Assembly: GCF_002127325.2 (NCBI RefSeq)
Contig: NC_035447.2
Location: 26,861,762-26,925,761 of the forward strand
Direction: 5' to 3'
Source: Helianthus annuus
Taxonomy: Eukaryota > Streptophyta > Magnoliopsida > Asterales > Asteraceae
DNA length: 64,000 nucleotides
Shown: positions 39,413 through 50,340 of the stretch, piece after piece
Layout of the letters: each line of letters begins with the position of its first letter
Numbering within the stretch: the first letter of the stretch is position 1
Program-made: the position numbers and the translations under genes
The notes under the pieces: model-generated
The model's database searches: none
What the model was told of the DNA's origin: nothing
Seen by the model: only the letters and a program-made list of their open reading frames with translations

Positions 39413-42055
39413 ATACAGAAACAGACCCATAACATGTGTTAAGCCCCTGTTAGAATGATATATAACGTGTGTTGATTTACAGAAACAGACCCATAAAGAT
39501 ATTCAATTGACAAGCTGGATGGATGTAGGCGACGTTAATGCGGGGACATGTGTTAAAAAAAGATATTGAATAAGTCACATTTTTTGGGAAAGAACTCTTC
39601 GTTCATTTATAACATGTGTTAGTGGTAATGCTGTGACAGAACACCATGATGTAACCTGACATGTGTTCATGTATAACATGTGTTAAGCCCCTTTTAGAAT
39701 GATATATAACGTGTGTTAACATAGATATTACTTGGAACATGTAGTTGCTTAACATGTGATAAGGGTGAAAACAGTCGACGGAGGCGATGGGCTTAATGGT
39801 GGGCTTAGTTAATATTGTAATCTTGTTGTAACCCGACTTGTATACATATGATAACATGTGTTAAGCATCCATTGTAATCTTTGTTGTAACCCGACTTGTA
39901 TTAATGTATATGAAAGTGGTTTGCAAAACACTATGATGTGCATATACTGATCGTAACACTATGATGTGCATATACTGTTGTAATATGTGTTATACTTCAG
40001 GGTAAGAAGTGTTACATTGTTGAATGTAGGGCATGATCTACTTTGTCTTATATGTTGTAACATGTGTTACACTTCGGGGTAATATATCTTGCATACAGGG
40101 TGATATTCAATAGCTCATATGTTTAATAGTAGTTTATTATTTTTCATTAAATATATTACATATATAACAACCATTGTTACATATGTAACGACCATTGTTA
40201 CATATGTAACGTTGCCTTTTTAACGTATGTAACACATGTGTACCAAAGGAATGAAGTGACCAACATTTACAAATGTTAATCAAAACAAAAGTCACTTGTC
40301 ATCATGGGTTGTTAGTAATTGCACGCATTACAATCATACTTAAAGGTAACAAAAATGTTTATACAAACTTAAATATATAAAGATGATCCAAAAACTATCA
40401 TAAAGGTTAAAAAATCTAGCTACGCTTTGCGTCTTGATAACCATCTTTATTTTGAACATAGACATCCATTCACCTATGAACAAAACAAGTACATCAGTGT
40501 TAAGGCCCTAAAGTTAAACTTATTAACACAAATGTAACTACATGTACATCAGTGTTAATGCCCTAAAGTTAAACTTACAAAAAGATTATAACAGAGGCTT
40601 AACACATGTTATATATTCCAAAATGTGCACAACAAATGACCCGTTTCATATTATATATTCCAAAATTAGCGGTACATGTGTTACCATAAATGGCTCGTTT
40701 AATATTACACGTTACATACTAACTTGTACATGTAATACTTGTACAAGTGTTACGCTCGGTATCCACATTATCGGATATTTTAAACATCAGTAAAAATAAA
40801 ATAGATATTTGTTGTTTTTTTTTTTAATTAACAAAGGTTAACACACGTTATATATCATTCTATCGGGGGCTTAACACATGTTATACTACATGTCAGGTTA
40901 CATTATGGTGTTCTATTACAGCATGAACCACTAACACATGTTATAAACGAACGAAGAGTTCTTTCCCAAAAGATGTGACTTATTCAATGTCCCTGCATTA
41001 ATGTCGCCTACATCCATCCAGCTTGTCAATTGAATATCTTTATGGATCTATTTCTGTAAATCAACACACGTTATATATCATTCTAACAGGTGCTTAACAC
41101 ATGTTATGGGTCTGTTTCTGTAAATCAAACAACCCAACAAAAAAAACACTTACTGTTCAGATCAAAAGCTCAAACCAGCAACCAAACCAACAAAAAAACA
41201 ATTATTGTTAAGATCAAAATCCCCAAATAAGCAACCAAACCAACAAAAAAAACCTGTTCAAACTCTCATCCTAAAGTTTTCGATTTATTTAAAATACATG
41301 AACATTAACCATTACTAGAACACTTTCAGCCCATAAAAACATATTAACAACCATTTCAATAAAAAATCAAGTGTGAAATGATATTTCAAGAACACTTACC
41401 GGATCTAGAACCGTCCGATGAGCACGAAGAAGATCTTCAAACCTTCTTCTCTCACACACACTTGTGCGTGTGTCTTTGTGATAAAGATTGTTGTTTCTCT
41501 ATCTAAAACATCGACTTTCTCTCTAAAAACATTCATCGTGCCATCGTTCTCTCTCTAAAACAACTTCAAACTTTTTATCTCTCACACACTTGTATGTGTG
41601 TTCTTGGTGTTATAGATGAACATGATGAAGATTGTTGTTTCTCTCTCTAAAACAAAAAAATTCCTCTCTCTAAAAACCTTCATCCTGCCGTCGTTCTCTC
41701 TCTAAAACAACAATCTTCAAACATTTTCTCTTTTCACACGATGTAGATCTGAACTTGAAGATCTAAACTTGTGTTTGGTGTTCATCATGATCTTGATTGA
41801 AGACAAAGGAGAGAGGAGAGATAGATAAGATGTGTGTAAGGGAAATAAAGTTGATGTGTGTGAGAGAAAAGTCAGATTTTCAACACCTTAAATGCCCTTC
41901 TCCTTTACTTGTGTATAATTTATGGTTTTATTTAAATGTAAAAGACACCAAAAAAAGCTCAACCATTGATCTACTTGGATGAAACAAAATCAATGGATGC
42001 TGTTGGGTTTCCAAAGTTTTCTCAAAAAGATGGGGTTTTCCATATAACCCAACCT

Positions 42056-42074
42056 TATATATATATATATATAT
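42056..42074. repeat. (TA)n between D and MITE-A copy 2
   Basis: About nine TA units. Confidence 0.85.
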
Positions 42075-42617
42075 AGTGGAAAGTTCAAATGAGAAGAATT
42101 TTTTTTGTAAGAAGAAAAAAGAAGAAGTTTCAACCAATAAGAATGCTTCATTTTACTTCATTTAATATTTGCATTTAATTTTAGTATAAGGGTATATTGG
42201 TAAACTTACATAAATCATTAATTTGTATTATTCCCCTTTAATAACTAACTAAATCAAATTTGTAACTCCTTTTCAAAATATATACTTTTTCCAATTAAAA
42301 AAAAACAACTTAATTTAAAGTGTAGAATAAATTACTAGTTGTGTAGGATAAATTACGAGTTGTGTAGGATATATTTCGAGGTGTGTAGGATAAATTTCGA
42401 CTGTGTAGTATAAAATTCTATAATGTGTAGGGTATATGTAGGAAAATTTTGATATGTGTAGGTTTTGTAAATTATATGTAGGATAATTAATGATTAGTTG
42501 ATTAATTAATTAAAGAGAGAAAAATTAATGATATGAGTTATAAATGAAATAGTATTTTACTAATATGCTCTTTCTTCTTTTTCTTCTTACATTAAATTTC
42601 TTCTCAAATGAACCTTC

Positions 42618-42620
<3 letters not shown>
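42075..42620 (+). mobile_element. MITE-A copy 2
   Basis: Ends AGTGGAAAGTTCAAATGAGA and inverted GGGGAAGGTTCATTTGAGA. Interior with five TGTAGGATAAATT-like repeats (42320-42430). Matches copy 1 in inverted orientation. Confidence 0.8.

Positions 42621-42691
<71 letters not shown>
42621..42691. repeat. (TA)n tract closing the chain
   Basis: About 35 TA units. Confidence 0.95.
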
Positions 42692-42694
<3 letters not shown>

Positions 42695-43351
42695 TTAAAT
42701 GGGTTAACTCACTAAGTTGACTTGACACGAAACTAAACCGACTCCATTTAAACTAAGCCCGAACGCATGTATTACATGTTATTTTTGTGTCGTATCAAAA
42801 GTTCACACCGTATAATTCATTCAAACTATCTTTATACATGGTACTATATAATGCATTTTAGATAAGAAAATTGTAAATTCATAATAATCATGTTAAGACA
42901 AATTTAACACAAAACATTAATTCAACCACCAATTTTATTAAATTGAAATCTAGTGAAGTTGGGTATTAGTTAACTATCTATAGCTATCTATTATTATTAT
43001 CATTATACAAGTCTTTGGTATAAAAAGGTAATTTCCACATGATATTAAGATGATACAATATATTGGGTTATAAAGTGAAGGTTTGAAATTTAATACACGA
43101 GATATAGCAAGTCATAGTATATTAAGACGTTATGATATATTGGTTATAAAATGAAAGTTTGAAATTTAATTTTCCATCATTGTAACTTAAAGACTGATCC
43201 ACTTCTTTCCTTTAATGTAGCAGTTGTTTAACCTCTCAATAACCAACATCTTCATCGTATTTTTTTCATTTTCTAAACCTTATTTAAATTTTATTAGTGT
43301 AGTGAAATTAACTAGCCTGTCGCATCATGCGGGGTTCTCTCTAGTATTTTA
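42692..43351. other. Intergenic with a degenerate duplication
   Basis: AT-rich. GATATATTGGTTATAAAATG at about 43130 is a diverged copy of sequence at about 43055 (unit about 80 bp, 43042-43175). No gene is supported. Confidence 0.55.
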
Positions 43352-43354
43352 TAA

Positions 43355-43648
43355 GGGAGGAAAGAGCACTCTAAGGTAACTACCCTAGCCCCGACCAATC
43401 ACAATTAACTAGTTAGTAGTGGCGACACTGTTATAGTGTGGGTACTTAATAGAGTTAAACGCCTCAACCAATCACAAGCCACCAACACATCTCAAAAGTC
43501 AATACCCACCTAAAAAACAAACATCTCAAGCGGGTACTTATTAGCTTCACCAACCCATTAACCTTACCATAAGGGGTGATGGCGGTGTGTTGGGATGAAT
43601 ACTTACCCTAAATGCCTTACCCGCTTGTGCAGTTGTGCCCCGTCCCCC
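43355..43648. mobile_element. Harbinger-like MITE, 294 bp
   Basis: Flanked by TAA (43352-43354 and 43649-43651). Ends GGGAGGAAAGAGCAC and, inverted, GGGGGACGGGGCAC are imperfect. Contains two CCAATCACAA words. The call rests mainly on size, the TAA duplication and its likeness to the other three. Confidence 0.5.
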
Positions 43649-43653
43649 TAACA

Positions 43654-43785
43654 ATAGTAAACATTTAAAACAAAATTTATTTTGGTCATTATAATAAGAA
43701 TGAGGGTCCCACAAATACATAGTAAACAATTAAAACAAAATTTATTTTGTTTATTATAACAAGGAAGGATGAGGGTCCCACAAAG
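43654..43785 (+). repeat. Two tandem copies of a 65-bp unit
   Basis: ATAGTAAACA, then AAAACAAAATTTATTTTG and ATGAGGGTCCCACAAA, starts at 43654 and 43719. It adjoins the MITE on the promoter side of the host gene. Confidence 0.85.
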
Positions 43786-44174
43786 AGGCAAATAAGCACT
43801 AAATTGCCTTGGGCCCACTTGAGCCCAAACACTAAAAACACACGTCTAGACCTCCAACAATACGCAGCTATGGCGTCAGGCGTTTTAATGGTTCTTACTT
43901 TTAGTATTTCTTAACGTGTTGGACCCTCCAAATCCCCTTCTCATTAATCAAATTACACACCATATTTCATATATCTCCATAATCCTTCAAAACCCCTTTT
44001 AACTCTCATCAATTTATCATCATCAAGTCCTCAATCATCAGGTGAAATCTACTGTTTTGTTTTGAATTCAATCGATCGGTGAAAAGGGTTGATTTGTAAT
44101 CCGGAGTACTCAGTTGGGTCTCGATCAAAATTGTATTTTGATATCGTTTCTTGAATCTTGAATTCTTGATCTAC

Positions 44175-44765
44175 ATGATGAATTTAGTCAATTTACAGAA
44201 TTCAAATTCAGTCCATCAGTCAAGCAAATTGTCTAAGAAAATACCCTTTTCGGATTGTGATCAGTCTCGATCAGCTTTGGTTGATTTGATCATCTTGATT
44301 GTTGTGATCGGTGCTTGTGGGTTCTTGATACACCCCTATATAACGTTGCTGTTATCATTGGTCCAATGGGTTATGGTTAAACATGATGTTATAAGTGGTC
44401 CAATTGTTTATGGGCTTTTAGGACTCGGGGTGTTAATCGTGTTGATGGCTATGTTAGCCGTTACATTGTTTGAGAGTCGAAAATGTGGTCAGCCAGGCTG
44501 TCGTGGGCTGCGAAAGGCTGTTGAGTTTGATATCAAGATTGAAAAGGAAGATTGTGTTAAGAATTCGAGTTTGGGAAAGAATGGACTTAAGAAGGGGTTG
44601 TATGAATTGCCAAGGGATTATGAGAAGGAGTTGGAGGCGGAGTTGAAGAAGATGGCCCCGGTTAATGGTCGTGTGGTTCTTGTTTTTCGAGGCCGGTGCG
44701 GGTGTCCGGTTGTTCGAGTTGAGGTTCCGGGTCCTAAGAAGAGTAACAGGAAGATCAAGAAGTAG
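44175..44765 (+). CDS. Plant 'ribosomal protein L34e superfamily' type membrane protein, 196 aa
   Basis: Start at the first ATG in frame (44175; the frame reads up to a TTG at 44151 without another ATG). Two hydrophobic segments at about residues 35-65 (LVDLIILIVVIGACGFLI) and 76-98 (GPIVYGLLGLGVLIVL), then a basic, Cys-containing C-terminal domain: SRKCGQPGCRGLRKAVEFDI (102-120), CVKNSS, KKGLYELPRD, ELEAELKKMAPVNGR, FRGRCGCPVV, PGPKKSNRKIKK. This matches by recall a plant-only family labelled ribosomal protein L34e superfamily; two membrane helices make a ribosomal role doubtful and its function is unknown. Single exon, no disruption. A 5' leader of about 150 bp with a possible intron donor after CATCAG is unproven. 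It is the only credible host gene here. Confidence 0.82.
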   Translation: MMNLVNLQNSNSVHQSSKLSKKIPFSDCDQSRSALVDLIILIVVIGACGFLIHPYITLLLSLVQWVMVKHDVISGPIVYGLLGLGVLIVLMAMLAVTLFESRKCGQPGCRGLRKAVEFDIKIEKEDCVKNSSLGKNGLKKGLYELPRDYEKELEAELKKMAPVNGRVVLVFRGRCGCPVVRVEVPGPKKSNRKIKK

Positions 44766-45016
44766 ATATGTGATGATATAGATTCGGTGTATATAGTTTA
44801 AGGTTATGGAATAAGGTCATGTTTAAAGAGTTTGGTATATACTTTTGCATATTTTACTTTATGGTTATAATATAATATAATGCTTTTATGTTTGATGCTC
44901 TAATATTTCTTTTGTAAATGTTTGTGGTAACGTTTTTTATTTGTTGAATCGTTTAGTTTATTTTTGTGTGAGCATAGTTGAACTCAAATTTAATAATTCA
45001 ATCCGATAAACAGTTC
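44766..45016 (+). other. 3' flank of the host gene
   Basis: AT-rich with TATAATATAATATAATGC at 44867-44884, a plausible near-upstream polyadenylation region. No other gene. Confidence 0.4.
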
Positions 45017-45019
45017 TAA

Positions 45020-45128
45020 GGGTGGAGGGTATAGTCAATCACCCTAGAGTGAAATCATACCTAATAATATTATGCCATGTCAATTCCCCATTTTACACTC
45101 AATCACTAGGTATGGTCAAACACCCCTC

Positions 45129-45169
<41 letters not shown>

Positions 45170-45337
45170 TGATTGGTCTCTCCTCTCTCTCTCCTCTCCT
45201 CTCAACACAATCGGTAAACACTCACCGAAATACCCACCCTCTCTCCTCCTCACTGAATACCCACAAACACACGGTATAGTCACCGATTGGTGACATACCC
45301 TCCCCGCACAAGTACCCGAGGATTATACCCTCTACCC
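45020..45337. mobile_element. Harbinger-like MITE, 318 bp
   Basis: TIR GGGTGGAGGGTATAGTC (left) and GGGTAGAGGGTATAATC (right, inverted); TAA at 45017-45019 and 45338-45340. Contains an A run of about 40 (45127-45167), TTGATTGGT and a CT-rich stretch. Confidence 0.8.
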
Positions 45338-45340
45338 TAA

Positions 45341-45665
45341 GTTTCTGAAAATAACTCATTAATAACGTATGTTAGGGTTGGACCATTAGTTAGCCCATTA
45401 GTCAAATGGGTCTAGGGTGTTCTTGTCCTACGTTTTTAGTAATCTAATTTTTTTTTTAATCTTCTATCATTGTTTCAACATGCTCTAGCCGACGATGATA
45501 CTTGGAATAATAAGAAGCAGGTCCAAGAACTAGCGGACTCAAATATGGACTAACTTGACAAGGGAAAACTTGGCAGAAATGACCCAAACTAACGGGCACA
45601 ACATGGGCTACAATTGGAGTTACGAGGCCCAAGAGTAGGCAAGCGTCTAAAAATACATAAGATCA
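45341..45665. other. Intergenic, nothing recognised
   Basis: No ORF or repeat is supported. Confidence 0.5.
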
Positions 45666-46094
45666 TTTAAACTTGAGCAAAATGTTTAAATCCTTCCTAA
45701 GGTTTGGCACTTTTGCTTGTTTCATCTAGAATAAGATTTTTTTTTTTTTTTTGTATCCCTATCGTTTCATTTCTGTTGTAATTTTTATCCAAACTACTAG
45801 CTCAGTTAAAATGTAACATTAACTTATAGACGATTTTGGCAATTCCTAAACCTTATGGACGATTTTGACAATTTACCCATTTGTTCTTTTGTTTTTGATT
45901 TTTTTTTTCATCTTTAAATAAAAATATTTATAAATATAATATATATATATATATACACACATTTATATATACACACTTGTTTTTCTTAATTCTCTTTTTT
46001 ACCTTTAAATAAATAATAATAAATTAATTATAATACATATACATAAACACACGCATTTATAATTATACACACACAACACACATACACACATACA

Positions 46095-46095
<1 letters not shown>

Positions 46096-46153
<58 letters not shown>
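46096..46153 (+). repeat. (CT)n microsatellite
   Basis: About 28 CT units after a CACACA stretch, inside MU1. Confidence 0.93.
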
Positions 46154-46157
<4 letters not shown>

Positions 46158-47389
46158 TTCTATCATTCTCTCTTATCCACCTCCATCACCACCACAACCA
46201 CTACTGCCGCCACAACCTCCTCGTCTATCTTGGCACTTATACCTCATCTACCCTCGTTGATCCGTCATACCAAACATCAATACCATTTGACTATCTTATC
46301 GTATCAAACAACCTTAAATTTATTATTATTTTTTTATTTAAGGGTAAAAAGGAAAACCTTAAAAAATAAGTGTGTGTGTATATATATATAAATGTGTCGT
46401 AGGGAGCCGCTAAAATGAAAACCACCCACAGTTGTAAGAACCACGAGAACCACTCTCCACCAATCATAATTTGCCACATGTGCACTTTTATTTTATATTC
46501 TAAGGGGTATTTTGGTCATTTGATTCAAATGTCTAATCCACTGTCTCTGTCTTTTGCCTGTCTCTCTATTAGCCTCTTTAAAGACTTTTATCACTCCCCA
46601 AAAATGAAAACCTCTCATCTCTTATCTCTCTCTCGAAATTGTTTCAGAACTTTCAAAATCCATCATCTCTCTCTCATCTTCATAAAGAAACCACAAAACC
46701 CTCATCCCTCCTCCATAACTTACCCGCACCACCGCCACCACACCTCCACACCGGCGACTCCCAAACACCAGACCCACTCCGGCGGCCCCCTCATTTCTCC
46801 GACGCCCCCTCATTCTCCGCACCACCTTTCTCTCCTCTGATTTTCTGTTTATACTTAGAGAAAGGGGTCTTGTTGGCGGTGTAGTGGGTTTTTCTCTCCA
46901 GCGACTGCCGACAGTTCCGACCACCTACCACCGACCATTTAACCTCCATCATGGCAACCACCTAACTCACCTCTCTGTTACACCACTGCCGGTCAACCAC
47001 CGTGGGGCTCCGATTAACACCCAAGTTCATAGTTTCTGTTAAATTTCAGTTGACTCGTGAATCCAGGTATGAAAGTTTGTATTTTTTAGTTGTTAAATGA
47101 AGATGATTAGTTTTATTTAACTGAATTTTTGAAGATTGTTATGTGGGTATTGAGTTGGTTATTGAAAAAGATGTTGGAGTGTAAAGACGGGTCAGGAGCT
47201 TCAACTTAGTTCAAATTAGTCAGACTATTATGATTTTTGTTTGGGATTGATTCATTTCCCTTGTAGAGGGGCAGTGAAACTAGTGGTAAAAGGGTTTGAT
47301 TTTTTTCGTATAGAGATGTTCTGAAACAAGTAATTTTGGGGCTGTAGGTTGGAATAGCGGCTCGGGTTTCGGTGGGTTTATGATGTTGC

Positions 47390-47590
47390 AACGGAGGTGT
47401 GGCGGTGGGTTCGGTGGGTTTGGTGGTGTGACAGTGGGTTTGGTGGTGTGTCGGTGGTTTTGGTGGTGTGTGGCAGTGGTTAATCGACGGCTCCGATGTT
47501 GGGTTTTGAGGCCGACGGCTCCGATGTGTGGTGGGTGGCAGTGGGTTTGGTGGTGTGGCGGTGGGTTTCGTGGGTTTTGATTTGTGTTCT
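47390..47590 (+). repeat. Degenerate GGTGG/GTGGGTTTGGTGGTG repeats
   Basis: Short G/T-rich steps such as GTGGCGGTGGGTTCGGTGGG repeated irregularly, with GGCTCCGATGT twice. The ORFs in it read Gly/Val-rich or His/Pro-rich peptides on either strand and are composition artefacts. Confidence 0.7.
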
Positions 47591-47879
47591 TTTGAATCTG
47601 TAGGTTTTGATATGGTCGATTGGGTGGCAACGATGGCACGGCAAGGACGGCTAAGGGTAGGTTTTTTGAACCTGCAACCCCACTTTTGCAGCCTTTTGAT
47701 TATCAGATAATCTGAGCCAAACCCCTTTTTTTTTCGAGATACACTTTGTTTTGATGTTGTTGTTTTTTATTCCCCCCCCCCCTAGTCGATGATGATAACG
47801 ATATATCTGAGACATCTCCCGAGTTTGCGATTTCTGGGTGCGTTCGTTTTTGCGTAAATAAGTTTTTGTAAAAAGAAAA

Positions 47880-48255
47880 AGTTAAACCGTAAACTTTTTA
47901 ACGTAAAACGTAAAAAACGTAAAACGTAAAACGTAAAAAGTTTTGTGTAAAACGTAAAAAGTTTTACGTAAAACGTAAAATGTAAAACGTAAAAAGTTTT
48001 ACGTAAAACGTAAAAAGTTTAACATAAAACATAAAAACTTTTACGTAAAACTTAAATCGTAAAAAGTTTAAAAAGTTTAACGTAAAACGTAAAAAGTGTA
48101 AAAATCGGCGTGTTAAAAAAACGTGTAAAAACCGGCGCGTTAAAAAAACGACGCTTGAAAAAACGGCGCGTTAAAAAAACGACGCTTGAAAAAACCGGGC
48201 GTAAAAACGGCGCGTTAAAAAAACGTAAAACGTAAAAAGTTTAACGTAAAACTTA
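47880..48255 (+). repeat. CGTAAAA minisatellite array
   Basis: Dozens of copies of a 7-12 bp step (CGTAAAA, CGTAAAACGTAAAAAG, TTTTACGTAAAACG), with an inserted block of GGCGCGTTAAAAAAACG units at 48115-48220. Lies inside MU2. Confidence 0.9.
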
Positions 48256-48905
48256 AATTGTAAAAAGTGTAAAAAAATCTGAATTTAAAAATGCTTTTAA
48301 TAAAAAAATTACGTTTAAAAAATAAAAAGTAATATAATAATACAAAAAACTAATAAAAAACAATAAAGACAAAAAGACAAAACAGAGTCATTTTACTAAA
48401 TTAACCTTTTAGAATAAAATATTAAAGAAATAATAAGACAAAAAACATTTAATATTATTTTTAGTTACTTTTAATCTCATCCATTGATTTTGAAGATCTA
48501 ATGGTTAGGAACTGGTTCTCGCGGTTATTACAACTGAAGGTGGTTTTCATTTTAGCGGTCCCCATGTGTGGTATATGTATATGTATATATATATATATAT
48601 TATTTATAATTATATTTATTGTTTTTATTTAAAAAATAAAAGAAAAAAATTACAAAACAAAAGAATAAACGAGTAGCTTGCCAAAATCATCACTGAGGTT
48701 TGAGAATTGCTAAAATCGTCCATCAGAGTTAACAATAAATTTTAACTGAGTTAGTGATTTGGATGTAAATGGTCAAAGTAATAAAACATCAAGGATGCTG
48801 TTACAAAAAAAAAAACTTATTTTGGATGGAACAAGTGAAAGCGCTTAAACCTCGGAAACAAGTTTGGTATTTTACTCTTTATACTTTGTTGGTATATGTA
48901 ACATA

Positions 48906-49455
48906 TGTGAGTTTCATTGGGGAACACTAAAAAACTGGGGAACCGGTGAACACTCTTAAAAATTTAACTTAATATGTTAAAAATCATTTTTATTTTAAAA
49001 AATTTCGACGCCTTTTCTTATAAATACTTGTAGAAGCATTTTGAATAAAAAATCAAAAACTAAAAATATAAAAAAAAGTTTAAAAAAGCTTAATTCTTTT
49101 TAACAAAAATGATTTTTTTATTGGAATATTTTCTAACCATTATTATTAGGAAAGCGCTAGAAAAAAAATTTAAAAAAATTGATTTTTAACATGTTAAGTT
49201 AATTTTATAAGATATATTTTTTAACTGTTTTTAAAACTTTTTTTAGTTTTCTAATTGTTTTTATATTTAAAAAAATTGATTTTTAACATGTTAAGTTATA
49301 TTTTTTAACTGTTTTTATATGTTTCTACATATATTCATAAGGAAAAGCGCCAAAATTTTTGTAGAAAAAGTTGTTTTTTAACATGTTAAGTTGTATTTTT
49401 AAAAATGTTTCTCGGTTCCCCACTATTTTAATATTTCCCAATGAACTTTCCCTTG
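48906..49455. mobile_element. Mutator-like MITE, 550 bp
   Basis: Inverted ends with GTTTCATTGGGGAAC and CTGGGGAACCG on the left and the inverse of GGTTCCCCACTATT and CCCAATGAAC on the right. Flanked by a perfect 9-bp duplication TGTAACATA (48897-48905 and 49456-49464). ACATGTTAAGTT occurs several times inside. Confidence 0.8.
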
Positions 49456-49464
49456 TGTAACATA

Positions 49465-49909
49465 CAAAATAAATGAGGTGATAATAAGTCCGCCACTCGC
49501 AATATATCTTTGCTACTAACATAAATAAATGAGAAAGACTCCTTTGCTTGATATATATAGGATTGTTCGATCTGGCAAATTGTTATGTCTTTTTCTCCTT
49601 TTCTTATAATAGGCGACGAGAAATAATGAAGAACATCTTAAATGGGGTTTGTGTCATACTCATATACCAAATTTGGTAGAACGACTATGATCCTTCACGT
49701 TACACATTAAGTAATATGTATTTTGCATATAAATTTTTTACGTATCTTTTCATGTGTTAATCTCATTTTTAAAACACATCTCTTTAAGCAAACATTTTTC
49801 TAATAAAAATTATTTATAAGAAGAAAATAATGTATACACAACGAAAGAAAACTTAGATTTAAAGAAAAATATCAAAAGGTTTCACAACAGTATAAATTTA
49901 CTATATCTT
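49465..49909. other. Intergenic, nothing recognised
   Basis: AT-rich with no ORF or TIR supported. Confidence 0.5.
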
Positions 49910-49912
49910 TTA

Positions 49913-50231
49913 GGGGACCCGGGGCGGTCTCCTTTTGTTCCGTGATAAACCTTTTCAACGCGTTATACAATAACAATTTCCACCCCGCATGCTTTCTATA
50001 ACGCGTTTTAAGTTAACGAAATCAGAATTTCGTGATATTTTCAACGCGTGATGGTTGTTTTTTGTGAGTGTAATTGTTGGTTGGGGGGAAATTGTTGGGT
50101 GTGGTGGTGAGTGATGACCACCCCGACTAAAAAAGGTTGTGAGTGATGAAAAAATGGTTGATGACATGGCGGAACTTGATTGGTGTTTGTGAGTGATAGT
50201 TTCTATCACTAGTGAACCACCCCCCCTCCCC
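49913..50231. mobile_element. Harbinger-like MITE, 319 bp
   Basis: GGGGACCCGGGGCGGT and, inverted, GGGGAGGGGGGGGTGGT at the ends, TTA at 49910-49912 and 50232-50234. Contains AACGCGT words and TTGATTGGTG. No ORF of note. Confidence 0.72.
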
Positions 50232-50340
50232 TTAGGCTCACACTAGAAATAATATGTTTTTATTGTTTTAGGTGATAATACATTTGTTTTAGTTTATACT
50301 AGTGATACATTTTAATGTTAATCTCATCTTTTGTTTTGGA

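Larger units (their letters stand above)
38393..42055. mobile_element. Foldback element D, 3.7 kb
   Basis: Ends are inverted repeats: TTTTGAGAAAACCTTGGAAA on the left mirrored by TTTCCAAAGTTTTCTCAAAA on the right. Further in, long imperfect inverted segments match: 39254-39900 on the left (GATCTGAATAGTAACTG, ACAGAAACAGACCCATAACA, CAAGCTGGATGGATGTAGGC) against 40830-41260 on the right. The palindromic word AACATGTGTT and its inverse recur more than a dozen times between 39400 and 41120. Superfamily is not certain; a FAR1-like exon (38706-38897) would fit a Mutator-type origin. TA tracts flank it. Confidence 0.75.
46401..48563. mobile_element. Mutator-like TIR element MU2 nested in MU1
   Basis: TIR of about 50 bp: CCGCTAAAATGAAAACCACC and CAGTTGTAAGAACC on the left, mirrored on the right (GGTGGTTTTCATTTTAGCGG). 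Flanks ATGTGTCGT (46392-46400) and ATGTGTGGT (48564-48572), 9 bp with one change. The interior holds a CT/CCACC-rich part, a GGTGG-rich part and the CGTAAAA array. No transposase. Confidence 0.82.
45675..48877. mobile_element. Mutator-like TIR element MU1 with nested MU2
   Basis: Long imperfect TIRs of about 280 bp (45675-45955 and inverted 48590-48877), sharing GACGATTTTGGCAATTC on the left and its inverse with one change on the right, and AACT.GCTCAGTTAAAAT. Flanked by TTTAAACTT (45666-45674) and TTTATACTT (48878-48886), a 9-bp duplication with one change, the Mutator signature. Without MU2 it is about 1 kb and non-coding. Confidence 0.8.

Noticed and set aside
47206..47710. Gly/Val-rich and His/Pro-rich ORFs on both strands
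   Set aside because: Composition artefacts of the GGTGG repeats in MU2.
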